From Kitasatospora azatica KCTC 9699 (GTDB lineage: Bacteria > Actinomycetota > Actinomycetes > Streptomycetales > Streptomycetaceae): a stretch of DNA of 64,000 nucleotides. The notes beneath the pieces were generated by a model. The model was not told the origin of the DNA. It was given only the letters and a program-made list of their open reading frames with translations, and did no database searches. Of this stretch, positions 26,598 to 35,405 are shown piece by piece. Numbering within the stretch: the first letter of the stretch is position 1; every line of letters starts with the position of its first letter. The position numbers and the translations under genes were made by a program. The DNA lies in NCBI RefSeq assembly GCF_000744785.1, contig NZ_JQMO01000002.1, forward strand, positions 930,001 through 994,000. The letters are read 5' to 3'.

Positions 26598-26850
26598 AGT
26601 GCCCCTTTGGTTACCTCAGGTGTAGCACGCCGCACCTAATCCCCAGCCGATTCCGCCGCCGCCCCGCTCTCCTGCACCGGGCCGCTACTGCGCCCAGGCC
26701 AGGACGCGGGTGCCCTCGGTGCCGGGCACGGAGACCAGCCCGTCCGAGCGCATGGATCGAAGCCGCGCTGATTCCGGAAGCCGACTACCTCGGCACCCTC
26801 CTCTTCACCGCGCTGGGCAGCAGCGCGCCGGTAAGCTCGGGAAACAGCGC
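26598..26850. other. Spacer with two short coding-like remnants
   Basis: On the minus strand, 26758-26685 reads MRSDGLVSVPGTEG and ends LAWAQ at TAG, like the C-terminus of a lost gene. On the plus strand, a frame through 26770-26881 reads AWIEAALIPEADYLG and TLLFTALGSSAP before a stop. Neither has a start codon or ribosome site and neither could be assigned to a family. They may be decayed gene ends. Confidence 0.25.
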
Positions 26851-26878
26851 GCCGGCTGCCTCGGGCGAGGCAGCCGGC
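26851..26878 (-). terminator. Strong terminator hairpin after the phosphoesterase gene
   Basis: A perfect 12-bp stem (GCCGGCTGCCTC with its complement) closes a GGGC loop, about 40 bp beyond the stop codon of the leftward phosphoesterase gene. There is no long U-tract, as is common in actinomycetes. Confidence 0.75.
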
Positions 26879-26906
26879 TGAGGTCAGCGGGGCCGGAGCA
26901 GCGGAA

Positions 26907-26921
26907 CTGACGTCACGTCAG
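26907..26921. repeat. CTGACG-N3-CGTCAG palindrome, copy 1
   Basis: CTGACGTCACGTCAG overlaps the stop codon of the phosphoesterase gene on the minus strand. Three more copies occur at 32413, 35321 and 36605. Confidence 0.6.
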
Positions 26922-28651
26922 CGCGACGGCTTCACCAGCAGCAGCTCCGTGTTGTGGTCCAGCGGTGTGCCGAGCTTCGCGCCCGGGGTGGCGTAGGGGT
27001 CGTTGAAGGAGAGCTCGCGGTAGAGGGAGGCGAGGCCGGCGTCCGAGGTGTCGGTGAAGTCGGTGGCGTAGGGGGCTGCGGACTCGATCAGGGTGGTGAA
27101 GAGGGAGACCGTGCCGTCGCCGTTGTCGGTGAGCTCGATGATCCGGGCGTGCTGCGGGAAGTCGATGTGGGAGGCGGTGTTGATCTCCCAGAAGGCGCGC
27201 TCGGGGACGGCGTGGCCGTGTGCGGTGATCTTGTTCTCGTGGCTGTGCCCGTTTACCCAGGCGACCACGTTCGGGTAGCGCTGTAGCAGGGCGACCAGCT
27301 CGTTGCCGTCGTGGCGGCGCTCGAAGAAGTGGCGCGGGTCCTGCAGCAGGTTGCCCATGGTGGTGCTGGTGTGGTGGCTGAAGATGACGATCAGGTCGCC
27401 GCCCGAACCGCCGCGCACGGCATGGCCGTTGGTGTCGTACCAGTGGCCGCTGTGCGCCTTGAGCTGCTGCTCGAGCCAGCTCAGCTGGGCGGTGCCGATC
27501 GAGCCGTCGGCGAAGCCGGCCGCGTTGGTGGTGTCCAGGCTGATGCCGAGCACGCCGTCGGCGATCCGGAAGGTGTAGTAGAGGTTGCCGCTGGCCGCGG
27601 CGTCGGAGCTGAAGCCGTGGCCGTAGGGGCCCGCGCCGGTGTGCGCGGGGTTGAGGTGGGCCTGCGCGAACTCCTTGGTGGTGAACGGCTGGCGGCGGCC
27701 GTCGGGGGTGATCTCGCGCACCGCGTTGCCGTCGGCGAGCAGTCGGCCGAGCTGGAGGACGGCGGCAGCGGGGTTGGTCTTCAGCAGGTCGGCCAGCTTG
27801 GCCGCGTCCGCGTCGTTGCAGCCCTCGAGCTTGCGGTCGCCGGTGTAGATGGAGTTGAGCAGGCCGAGGTCGGGCAGGGTGCCCTCGATGCTGTCGTCGT
27901 GGTTGCCGACCGTGGTGTACCAGGGCGTCTTCAGGCCGGGGGCGCTGAAGGTGCGGCCGGCGCCGGCGAGGTAGCCGGGGACCTGCGGGAAGCCGGCCTG
28001 CTTGTAGGTGTCCCGGAAGGAGCTCTCGGGGTTCCAGTAGCCGGTGCTGCCGGAGTTCTGCACGCCCTCGTAGCGGTTCGGGTCACCGCTGTTCGGGGTC
28101 ACCTGGCCGCCGCTCATCACCGTGAGGTACCAGTCGAGTTCGAGCTTCTCGTGGTTGTCGGTGTTGTCGCCGGTGGCCATCACCAGGCTGAACGGCAGGC
28201 CGGTGTACGGGCCGGCGGCCAGCGCGTTGACGCGTTCCACCAGCGCGGAGGCGCCGCGCGCGGTGAGCGCCTCCTGCGGGCGGTGGGCGGCGTCGTTCCA
28301 GCGGGCCAGGTACTCGAAGCGCAGCGGCGACTCGGAGTCGCACAGGTGCAGGTCGGTGAACTGGACGAAGCTGGCGAGCCCGGTGCGGCGGTCGTCGCGG
28401 GCCGGGTCGGCGGCGGCGAGTTCGCCGCGCACCACCAGCGGCCAGCCGGGCCCGGAGAGCAGTCGGCGGTACCCGGTGCCGGCGGCGGGGGTGGCGACCT
28501 GCTCCAGCGTGGTGCCGGTGACCTTGACCGCGCGGGCGGCGGTGGTGGCGAGGGCGAGCTCGCGCTGGGTCGCCCAGGCGGTGCCGCCCAGCACCGAGAG
28601 AGTGGCTCCGGCGGACATACCGCCGAGGAAGACGCGTCGACTCACAGACAT
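26918..28651 (-). CDS. Tat-exported metallophosphoesterase (TIGR03767-like)
   Basis: 577 residues from ATG 28651, preceded by AGGAGG. The N-terminus MSVSRRVFLGGMSAGATLS is a Tat signal, so the protein folds and binds metal before export. Calcineurin-like motifs are present: FVQFTDLHLCDSE, MATGDNTDN, TTVGNHDDS, IFSHHTS and WVNGHSHENK. It probably hydrolyses phosphomonoesters or diesters outside the cell. The frame stays open upstream to 28801, but the Tat motif and ribosome site fix the start. A terminator follows. Confidence 0.9.
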   Translation of the reverse strand: MSVSRRVFLGGMSAGATLSVLGGTAWATQRELALATTAARAVKVTGTTLEQVATPAAGTGYRRLLSGPGWPLVVRGELAAADPARDDRRTGLASFVQFTDLHLCDSESPLRFEYLARWNDAAHRPQEALTARGASALVERVNALAAGPYTGLPFSLVMATGDNTDNHEKLELDWYLTVMSGGQVTPNSGDPNRYEGVQNSGSTGYWNPESSFRDTYKQAGFPQVPGYLAGAGRTFSAPGLKTPWYTTVGNHDDSIEGTLPDLGLLNSIYTGDRKLEGCNDADAAKLADLLKTNPAAAVLQLGRLLADGNAVREITPDGRRQPFTTKEFAQAHLNPAHTGAGPYGHGFSSDAAASGNLYYTFRIADGVLGISLDTTNAAGFADGSIGTAQLSWLEQQLKAHSGHWYDTNGHAVRGGSGGDLIVIFSHHTSTTMGNLLQDPRHFFERRHDGNELVALLQRYPNVVAWVNGHSHENKITAHGHAVPERAFWEINTASHIDFPQHARIIELTDNGDGTVSLFTTLIESAAPYATDFTDTSDAGLASLYRELSFNDPYATPGAKLGTPLDHNTELLLVKPSR

Positions 28652-28864
28652 GGGGGATCCCCTCCTGACGCTCCGGCAGGGACCCAGTTGGCCCGGCTCG
28701 GTGGCCGGACCCGCCGACTCCCCGCCGACGCCAGGCCGAGGGAGCACGTTACCGACTGGTAGGCGGTCTGCACAGCGTGGCGACAGGAAACAGTGAGCCA
28801 ACGTCAGGCGGCGCGGGGAGGCCGTTGCCGACCTCCCCGCGCCGTCTGGACTGGTGCCGGGGGC

Positions 28865-29269
28865 TCAGGCCTCCTCGTCCTCCCGGTAGACGCAGAGCGC
28901 CCAGATGACGAAGACGTCCAGTGCGATCACCACGAGGTTCCACAGCGGGTAGTACGGCAGCCAGAGGAAGGCGCCGATCGCGCTGATCGCGGTGAGCAGG
29001 ATGCCCACGATCCGCGCCCAGGCGGCGCCCGTCAGCACGCCGAAGCCGGCCACCGCCACCAAGGCGCCGAGCACGATGTGGATCCAGCCCCAGCTGGTGA
29101 CGGAGAAGCGGAAGACATAGCGCGGCGTGCTGACGATCAGCTGGTCCTTGGCGACTGCGACGATGCCCTGGAACACATCGAGCAACCCGTTGATCAGCAT
29201 CATCACACCGGCGAACAGCACCAGCCCGGTGACCAGGCCGGTGTTGCGCGATCGGGTCGGGGTGGACAT
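28865..29269 (-). CDS. DUF7144-like four-helix membrane protein
   Basis: 134 residues with four hydrophobic helices (LVTGLVLFAGVMMLINGLL, WGWIHIVLGALVAVAGFGVL, WARIVGILLTAISAIGAFLW, VVIALDVFVIWALCV). The FQGI, WGWIHI and YYPLW motifs are typical of a widespread actinobacterial membrane family. Function is unknown. It lies 42 bp downstream of the SHOCT-domain gene and may share its transcript. Confidence 0.85.
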   Translation of the reverse strand: MSTPTRSRNTGLVTGLVLFAGVMMLINGLLDVFQGIVAVAKDQLIVSTPRYVFRFSVTSWGWIHIVLGALVAVAGFGVLTGAAWARIVGILLTAISAIGAFLWLPYYPLWNLVVIALDVFVIWALCVYREDEEA

Positions 29270-29311
29270 GACGGCCTCCCTGGGTGAGGTGGGTTCTGGC
29301 CTTGCGGACGG

Positions 29312-29710
29312 TCAGGCGAGCAGCTTGGTCTTCGCCCGCTGGAACTCCTCCTCGGTCAGCGCGCCGCTGGCCTTGAGCTCGCTGAGCTTCTTGAGTTCCT
29401 CGGCCTGGCCGCCGCCGCCCTCGGTGGTTCCGGCCGACTCGCGGATGTACTGCTTCATGGCCGCGTCGGCCTGCTTGACCTGCTCCTGGTCGCGTTCGGC
29501 CATCGACTTGCCACGGAAGATCACGTAGAGCAGCACGCCGAGCAGCGGCAGCAGGATGACCAGGACGATCCAGCCTGCCTTGGCCCAGCCGCTGAGGCTG
29601 TGGTCTCGGAAGAGGTCGGTCAGGACCTTGAAGAGCAGGAAGAACCAGAGGATCCAGAGGAAGAACTCCAGCATGGTCCAGAAGAGGTTGAGCAGGGGGT
29701 AATTGTTCAC
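29312..29710 (-). CDS. PLDc_N/SHOCT-domain small membrane protein
   Basis: 132 residues. Two membrane helices (FFLWILWFFLLFKVLTDLF and IVLVILLPLLGVLLYVIF) form a phospholipase-D nuclease N-terminal-like module, and the end carries a SHOCT motif (ELKKLSELKASGALTEEEF). SHOCT segments mediate oligomerisation. The ribosome site and an AT-richer leader lie upstream. The function is unknown. Confidence 0.85.
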   Translation of the reverse strand: MNNYPLLNLFWTMLEFFLWILWFFLLFKVLTDLFRDHSLSGWAKAGWIVLVILLPLLGVLLYVIFRGKSMAERDQEQVKQADAAMKQYIRESAGTTEGGGGQAEELKKLSELKASGALTEEEFQRAKTKLLA

Positions 29711-29820
29711 CGTTCACTCCCGCGGATCTGCTTGTCCAGGCAAACAAGCATCTAAAACAGACATACCATCACAAATGCCGCACTGCCTCAGGGAGAGCCC
29801 AAGCGGGTGGGCAGCGGAGC

Positions 29821-29862
29821 GGTAGGGCGGGAGAGGTAGGGAGCGGTAGGGAGCGGTAGGGG
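29821..29862. repeat. 10-bp tandem repeats upstream of the P450 gene
   Basis: Units of the type GAGCGGTAGG recur about four times with a 10-bp period (GGTAGGGCGG, GAGAGGTAGG, GAGCGGTAGG, GAGCGGTAGG). They sit about 60-100 bp before the P450 start and could bind a regulator or be a simple minisatellite. Confidence 0.45.
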
Positions 29863-29920
29863 CGGACAGCAGAGGGGAGTCTCTGAGAGGGTGTCAGTCG
29901 TCGCGAAGAGGAGAATCCCC

Positions 29921-31294
29921 GTGGTCACGGAAGCCCACCTCGTCCCCGAGCCCTCCCCCGAGCCGGAGCCCGAGCCCGCTCCCGAGCTCGTCACCGCCCC
30001 CGTCACCGCCCCCGTCACCGCCCCCGTCCCCGAGCTGGATGCCGCCGCCGTCGAGCGGTGGCGCGCGAGCTCGGCCGAACTGGTCGACCTGCTGGCCCAG
30101 GCGCGGGCCGGTCTCGGCGGCATCGCCGCGTTCCGCCTCGGGCCGCGCCCGACCGTCCTGGTCACCGACCCGCGCGCGGTCCAGCATGTGCTGGCCCAGC
30201 ACCCGGACCGGTACGTGAAGCGCTCGCACCGCGCCCGGATCCTGGTCGGCGACGGGGTGCTAGCCGCCACCGGCGAGGCCTGGAAGCGGCAGCGCCGACT
30301 GCTGCAGTCACAGTTCACCGGCACCGGGATGCGCCGGTACGAGCAGCGGATCGGCGCCGCCGCCCGGGTCACCGCCGAGCGCTGGGCCGGCTTCGCCCGC
30401 AGCGGTGCGGTCTTCGACCTCGGCGAGGAGATGCGCCGCTTCGCGCTGGACACCATCTGGCGTTCCCTCACCGGCCACCCGCTCGACGCCGCCACCGAGC
30501 AGGAGCTGACCGCCGTCGGCACCGTGGTGGCCGCGCTGCCCACCCTGCCCGCCGACGCCGTCGACGCCGAGCGGGCCGTCGCCGCCGACCTCGCCAGGAT
30601 CGACGCCGTGGCCCGGCACGCCATCGAGGCCGCCCGGCGCGGACCGGCCGGCCCCGAAGGTCCCGGCCTGCTGCACGTCCTGCTCGACGCCTCCGCCGAG
30701 CGCCCCGAGTACACCGACCGGCTGATCCGCGACGAGCTGGTCACCCTGCTGGTCGCCGGGCACGAGACCACCGCGACCACCCTGACCTGGCTCTACCTGC
30801 TCCTCGACCGCCATCCCGAGGCCCGCACGCAGGCGCTCGCGGCCGGTGGCGAGGGCTCATCGGAACGCGCGGCGGCCATCGCGGCGCTGGTCAGCGAGAC
30901 CCTGCGGCTGTACCCGTCGGCCTGGCTGCTCCCCCGCTGGACCGCCGAGGTGGACACGCTGCTCGGCCACCGGATCGAGGCGGACACCGACCTGCTGGTC
31001 TGTCCGTACCTGACGCACCGTGATGCCGAGCTGTGGCCGGACCCCGAGCGCTTCGACCCGCGGCGCTTCACCACGCCGGGCGGGCGCCCCAACCATCCGG
31101 GCGCCTACCTGCCGTTCGGAATCGGTGCCCGCGCCTGCCTCGGCCTGCAGTTCGCGCTGCGCGAGATGGGCATTCTGCTGGAATGCCTGCTGCCGACCCA
31201 CACCGTCACCTTCCGTTCCACTCCCGGCAAGGCCGCGTACAGCATCACCGTCCGCCCCGACGGCCCGACGCCGGCCACACTCACCTGGGCGTAG
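29921..31294 (+). CDS. Cytochrome P450
   Basis: 457 residues from GTG 29921, which follows GAAGAGGAG at good spacing; an in-frame upstream ATG at 29891 lacks one. All P450 signatures are present: the I-helix AGHETTATTLTW, ExxR in SETLRLYP, and the heme loop FGIGARACLG with cysteine C406. The first 30 residues are a Pro/Glu and VTAP repeat. Sequence features such as GHETTA and HPDRYVKRSHRA resemble the CYP102/CYP4-like long-chain hydroxylase clade. Redox partners are not adjacent. The substrate is unknown. Confidence 0.93.
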   Translation: MVTEAHLVPEPSPEPEPEPAPELVTAPVTAPVTAPVPELDAAAVERWRASSAELVDLLAQARAGLGGIAAFRLGPRPTVLVTDPRAVQHVLAQHPDRYVKRSHRARILVGDGVLAATGEAWKRQRRLLQSQFTGTGMRRYEQRIGAAARVTAERWAGFARSGAVFDLGEEMRRFALDTIWRSLTGHPLDAATEQELTAVGTVVAALPTLPADAVDAERAVAADLARIDAVARHAIEAARRGPAGPEGPGLLHVLLDASAERPEYTDRLIRDELVTLLVAGHETTATTLTWLYLLLDRHPEARTQALAAGGEGSSERAAAIAALVSETLRLYPSAWLLPRWTAEVDTLLGHRIEADTDLLVCPYLTHRDAELWPDPERFDPRRFTTPGGRPNHPGAYLPFGIGARACLGLQFALREMGILLECLLPTHTVTFRSTPGKAAYSITVRPDGPTPATLTWA

Positions 31295-31325
31295 CGGACG
31301 GATTCCCATCTCGTACGATCGGTCC

Positions 31326-32351
31326 ATGCGCTACATCATCATTGGGGCGGGTGCCGTCGGCGGCACGATTGGTGGGCGGCTCTTCCAGCACGGGCACGAG
31401 GTGGTGCTGGTCGCGCGTGGTGCGCATCTGGCGGCGCTGTGCGCGGGCGGGCTGCGGCTCGCCACCCCGCAGGGCGAGTACACGTTGGGCGTTCCAGTGG
31501 TCGGCGGTCCCGAGGAGCTCGGCGAACTGCGGGCCGACGACGTCCTGGTGCTCGCCGTGAAGTCGCAGGACACCGCGGGTGTACTGGGCGACTGGGCGCT
31601 GTGCCCGGTGGCCGGCGGGGGCGTGGCGGCGGACCGGCTGCCGGTGGTCTGCGCGCAGAACGGGGTGGAGAACGAGCGGGTCGCGCAGCGCATCTTCCGT
31701 ACCGTGTACGGGATGTGCGTCTGGCTGCCGGCCACCCATCTGGAGCCCGGCCGGGTGGTCGCGCACACCGCGCCGCTGAGCGGCATCCTGACCTTGGGGC
31801 GCTACCCGGGCGGCCCGTTGGGGCGCTACCACCCGGGCGGCTGCGACCTGACGGTGAAGCAGATCGGCGAGGACCTGTCGCAGAGCCTGTTCGACGCCCC
31901 GGTGGTCGAGGACGTGATGCGCTGGAAGTACGGCAAGCTCCTCAACAACCTGGCCAACGCCCTCGATGCGCTGCTGGGCCGGGAGGAGTTGCTCTCCGCC
32001 GAGGACCTCTGGCGCGGGGTGCGCGCCGAGGGCGAACTGGTCCTGGAGGCCGCCGGGATCGCGTACAGCACCGAGGACGAGCGGGCCGCCGTGCAGCGCG
32101 ACCGGATGGACGTCCAGCCGATCGCCGGCGTCGCGCGGGCGGGAGGCTCCAGCTGGCAGAGCCTGGCCCGGGCCACCGGCTCGATCGAGGCCGACCAGTT
32201 GAACGGCGAGATCGCCCTGCTGGGCCGCGTGCACGGGGTGCCGACACCGTTGAACGACCTGCTGCAGCGACTCGTCGTCCGGTTCGCGTACGAGCGGCGA
32301 GCCCCCGGCAGCATGACGGCCGATCAGCTGCGGGCACTGCGCACACAGTAA
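31326..32351 (+). CDS. Ketopantoate reductase-like NADPH enzyme
   Basis: 341 residues starting MRYIIIGAGAVGGTIGGRL, an ApbA/PanE Rossmann motif. The catalytic-lysine regions AVKSQDT and MRWKYGKLLNNLANAL and the CAQNGVENE loop are family hallmarks. It would reduce 2-dehydropantoate to pantoate or a similar keto acid. Many genomes carry several paralogues, so a role outside pantothenate synthesis is possible. It is 31 bp downstream of the P450 gene, so they may be co-transcribed. Confidence 0.88.
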   Translation: MRYIIIGAGAVGGTIGGRLFQHGHEVVLVARGAHLAALCAGGLRLATPQGEYTLGVPVVGGPEELGELRADDVLVLAVKSQDTAGVLGDWALCPVAGGGVAADRLPVVCAQNGVENERVAQRIFRTVYGMCVWLPATHLEPGRVVAHTAPLSGILTLGRYPGGPLGRYHPGGCDLTVKQIGEDLSQSLFDAPVVEDVMRWKYGKLLNNLANALDALLGREELLSAEDLWRGVRAEGELVLEAAGIAYSTEDERAAVQRDRMDVQPIAGVARAGGSSWQSLARATGSIEADQLNGEIALLGRVHGVPTPLNDLLQRLVVRFAYERRAPGSMTADQLRALRTQ

Positions 32352-32412
32352 TCGTTCCCGGTCAGGGAGTTGCCGGGCGCGAAGCCGGCCGGAAGCCGCC
32401 CCCTCGGGCTTT

Positions 32413-32427
32413 CTGACGTTCCGTCAG
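32413..32427. repeat. CTGACG-N3-CGTCAG palindrome, copy 2
   Basis: CTGACGTTCCGTCAG lies 60 bp after the reductase stop in the 295-bp spacer before the sensor-kinase gene. It is the only copy not overlapping a stop codon. Confidence 0.6.
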
Positions 32428-32587
32428 TTGGCTAGGCTTCCGCCGGTTTCGAAGACATGATCGATGGCCGCCACTATGCTCGGCGGAACATCCTGTCAGG
32501 TACGCGCCCCATGGAGGTCTTCCCGCAGCGGCTGACGCACACCGCCACCTCCTCCGCCCGCCCCTCCCCGGACCCCCAAGGCGCACC

Positions 32588-32650
32588 ATGACCGCTCACC
32601 AGCACGGCCTGATCCACCTCCCGCAGACCGCCGGAGGACCGGCCCGGTGA
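32588..32650 (+). CDS. Possible 20-residue leader ORF before the sensor-kinase gene
   Basis: ATG 32588 opens a 20-codon frame (MTAHQHGLIHLPQTAGGPAR) whose TGA overlaps the GTG start of the next gene as GTGA. An AAGG sequence lies 7 bp upstream. Coupling of this kind could set translation of the kinase. It is short and could be coincidental. Confidence 0.4.
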   Translation: MTAHQHGLIHLPQTAGGPAR

Positions 32651-34914
32651 GAATCACCCGCAAACTCGCGCTGCTCGCCACCGTGCCGCTGATCGCGGTC
32701 CTCGCCTTCGCGACGCTCGCCCTGCGCACCACCGCCGGCCAGGCCTTCGGCGCCGCCCAGCTGCGCTCACTGGTGGCCCTGAGCGGACAGTCCGGCGACC
32801 TGATGTACCAGCTTCAGCGCGAACGCACGTGCGCCGCAGCCCTGTTGGCGGGCGAGGCGAATCCCGACCGGACCAACGCCTACCTGCAGCAGACTCGCGC
32901 CACCGACGCCAGCCTCGGGGAGTACCGGCGGCTGCGCGTGCGGGTGCACACGCCCGTGGGCGACACCCGGGAACTCCTCGCCCAGGTGGACCAGGGCCTG
33001 GCGGACCTGCCCGCGCTGCGCAAGCAGGTCCAGTCGGGCCCGAGCGCCGCGCTGTCCGCGACCACCTTCCAGTACCGGGTCCTGGTCGCCGAACTGCTGG
33101 CCTACCGGGGCGATGTGGCCGAGGCCGGGCGCGCCGCCGCCGACCTCGCCGACCGGATCAACAGCGCCGTGGCACTCGCGCGGGCCGAGGAGGCGGTGAG
33201 CCAGCAGGAGGTCGCGGTGCTGCGCTCGCAGGCCTCCGGCACGCTCAACCCGGCCGCGCAGCAGGCGATCACCGCCACCCGGACCGGATACACCGATGCG
33301 GTCCTGGAGTTCGCCCGGACCGCACCGCCCGAGTGGCAGACCTGGCTCGACCGGTCGCTGGCCGGTCCGGAGGTCATCGCGGCCGGCCGGCTCGAGGACG
33401 CCGTCGCCCGCGCCACGGTGGGCAAGCCGCTGCCGCTGGAAGCCAGTTGGACGTCCGTGATGGACGACCGGACCGACCGGCTGCAGCGCGTCGAGCGGCA
33501 GGTCGACGACTCGGTGCTGGCGAGTGTGACCCACTACCGGGACACCCAGCGCTGGTGGGCCCTGGGCGAGAGCCTGGCGGTGCTGTTCGCGGTGGTTTCG
33601 GTGATCGTGCTGGCGCTGCGACTCGGTCGGCCGATGATCCGGGAGTTGCGCAGGCTGCGCGACGCCGCGCACGCGGTCGCCCACGAGCGGCTGCCGGCCG
33701 CCGTCGCCGCGCTGTCCACCGGCGGCGCGCTCGGCGGGTCGACGCCCGAGGAGTTCGCGGCCGCGGCGGGCGACCCGATCAAGGTCCGGGGCCGGGACGA
33801 GATCGCCGAGGTCGGCACCGCCTTCAACACCGTCAGCCGGGAGGCAGTGCGGATCGCCGCCGAGCAGGCGGCCATGCGCGACCGGGTCGGCACCGTCTTC
33901 GTCGGCCTGGCCCGCCGGGCCGAGCGGCTGACCGGTGCGCTGGTCGGGGCACTTGACGCGGCCGAGCGGGACGAGCACGACCCCGAGCGGCTGGCCCGGC
34001 TGTTCGCCCTCGACCACCTGGCCAGCCGGATGCGGCGCAACAACCACAGCCTGCTGGTCCTCGGCGGCGAGGCGACAGCCCGGGTGCGGTCCACCGACGC
34101 GCCGATGGAGGACGTGCTGCGGGCGGCGGCCGGCCAGATCGAGCGCTACACCAGGGTCGAGGTCGGGGCCACCGACCAGGGTGTGCTGATCCAGGGCCGG
34201 GCCGTGGACCATCTGGTGCACCTGTTCGCCGAGTTGCTCGACAACGCGACCGCCTACTCCAAGCCCGAGACCCGGGTGACCGCCGAGGCCCGGCTGTTGA
34301 CCGACCGGGTGGTGGTACAGGTCTGCGACCAGGGCCTCGGGCTGGCCGACGGGCAATGGGAGTCCCTCAACGCCAAGTTGGCCGCACCGCCGCCGGCCGA
34401 GCTGGCCACGGTCCGCGCGATGGGACTGACCGTGGTGGGCCACCTCGCCTCCTGGTACGACATCCGGGTCGAGCTGCGGCCACGTCCCGGCGGCGGCACC
34501 ATCGCCGAAGTCACCCTGCCCGCCTCGGTGTTCAGCGTGGCCGAGGCAGTCGGGGCAGTCGATCCGGCCATGGACCGGGCGCCCGCCGAGCCGCCTACGC
34601 CCGCTGGGCCGAGCCCGGCACCGGCGCCCGAGGCCGTCCCGGCGACCGCCGGCACCACCGTGACCGGCCTGCCGGTGCGGCGGCGGCCGGCGCAGCCCAC
34701 CGCCGAGCCCGCACCCGTGCACGCGCCGGCGTCGAGCGCCCCGGACTCCCCCGAGCCCGGCAGCCACCCCGCCTCGCACGGCCTGGAGCGCCGCGACCCG
34801 GCCCAGATCTCGGCCTCGATGGCCGCCTACGCCCGCGGCATCGGCGCCAGCCGCGCCGGGCGCGCCGCCCCCAAGCCCCTGCTCGCCGATCCGAACCAGA
34901 AGGAAGACGCATGA
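32647..34914 (+). CDS. Nitrate/nitrite-sensor-like histidine kinase, conservon CvnA type
   Basis: 755 residues from GTG 32647. An N-terminal membrane helix (LALLATVPLIAVLAFATLAL), an extracellular NIT-type helical domain (about 45-300), a second helix (ALGESLAVLFAVVSVIVLAL), a HAMP-like region and a HATPase domain (ELLDNATAYSKPETRV, VCDQGLGLA) occur in order. The C-terminal 130 residues are Pro/Ala-rich. No classical phospho-histidine box is evident, as in conservon kinases. The stop overlaps the next gene as ATGA. Conservon proteins assemble a membrane complex resembling eukaryotic G-protein receptors. Confidence 0.88.
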   Translation: MRITRKLALLATVPLIAVLAFATLALRTTAGQAFGAAQLRSLVALSGQSGDLMYQLQRERTCAAALLAGEANPDRTNAYLQQTRATDASLGEYRRLRVRVHTPVGDTRELLAQVDQGLADLPALRKQVQSGPSAALSATTFQYRVLVAELLAYRGDVAEAGRAAADLADRINSAVALARAEEAVSQQEVAVLRSQASGTLNPAAQQAITATRTGYTDAVLEFARTAPPEWQTWLDRSLAGPEVIAAGRLEDAVARATVGKPLPLEASWTSVMDDRTDRLQRVERQVDDSVLASVTHYRDTQRWWALGESLAVLFAVVSVIVLALRLGRPMIRELRRLRDAAHAVAHERLPAAVAALSTGGALGGSTPEEFAAAAGDPIKVRGRDEIAEVGTAFNTVSREAVRIAAEQAAMRDRVGTVFVGLARRAERLTGALVGALDAAERDEHDPERLARLFALDHLASRMRRNNHSLLVLGGEATARVRSTDAPMEDVLRAAAGQIERYTRVEVGATDQGVLIQGRAVDHLVHLFAELLDNATAYSKPETRVTAEARLLTDRVVVQVCDQGLGLADGQWESLNAKLAAPPPAELATVRAMGLTVVGHLASWYDIRVELRPRPGGGTIAEVTLPASVFSVAEAVGAVDPAMDRAPAEPPTPAGPSPAPAPEAVPATAGTTVTGLPVRRRPAQPTAEPAPVHAPASSAPDSPEPGSHPASHGLERRDPAQISASMAAYARGIGASRAGRAAPKPLLADPNQKEDA

Positions 34915-35324
34915 CCTCGCCCTCGACGCACGATCTCGACTGGCTGCTGAACGACTTCGCGGCCCGGGTACCGGAGATCACCCACGCGGTGGCGGTCTCG
35001 GCCGACGGACTGCTGATCGCGGCCACCCGCGAGGTCGACACGGAGCACGCGGACCAGCTCGCCGCGATCGCCTCGGGGCTGGTCAGCCTACTGGCCGGCG
35101 CAGCACGGCTGTTGACGGCCGAACCGGTGATCAGCAACCTCACCGAGCTGCAGGGCGGCTTCCTGTTCTCGATGGCCGTCAGCAGCGGAGCCTCGCTGCT
35201 GGTGCTGGCCTCCAAGGCCTGCGACATCGGCCAGGTCTCCTTCGAGATGGCCGAGTTGATCAATCAGGTCGGCCCGCAGCTCACCCCCGCGGCTCGCGCC
35301 AAGCTGCTCGACGCCACCTCCTGA
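34911..35324 (+). CDS. Roadblock/LC7-domain protein, conservon CvnB type
   Basis: 137 residues. The roadblock fold is clear from FAARVPEITHAVAVSADGLLI and GGFLFSMAVSSGASLLVLAS. Partner proteins in conservons (DUF742 CvnC and GTPase CvnD) are missing; the next gene is instead an ABC-transporter binding protein. Coupled translation with the kinase shows that the two act together. The stop codon lies in a CTGACG palindrome. Confidence 0.92.
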   Translation: MTSPSTHDLDWLLNDFAARVPEITHAVAVSADGLLIAATREVDTEHADQLAAIASGLVSLLAGAARLLTAEPVISNLTELQGGFLFSMAVSSGASLLVLASKACDIGQVSFEMAELINQVGPQLTPAARAKLLDATS

Positions 35325-35335
35325 CGAATCGTCAG
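35321..35335. repeat. CTGACG-N3-CGTCAG palindrome, copy 3
   Basis: CTGACGAATCGTCAG overlaps the stop codon of the roadblock gene (TGA 35322-35324), between it and the binding-protein gene. Confidence 0.6.
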
Positions 35336-35405
35336 TTCCCTTCACAGCACAGCACGGTCCCAGGCACGGCCTTAGGCACGGTCACTCTCTCCCCAGGAGC
35401 ACACA

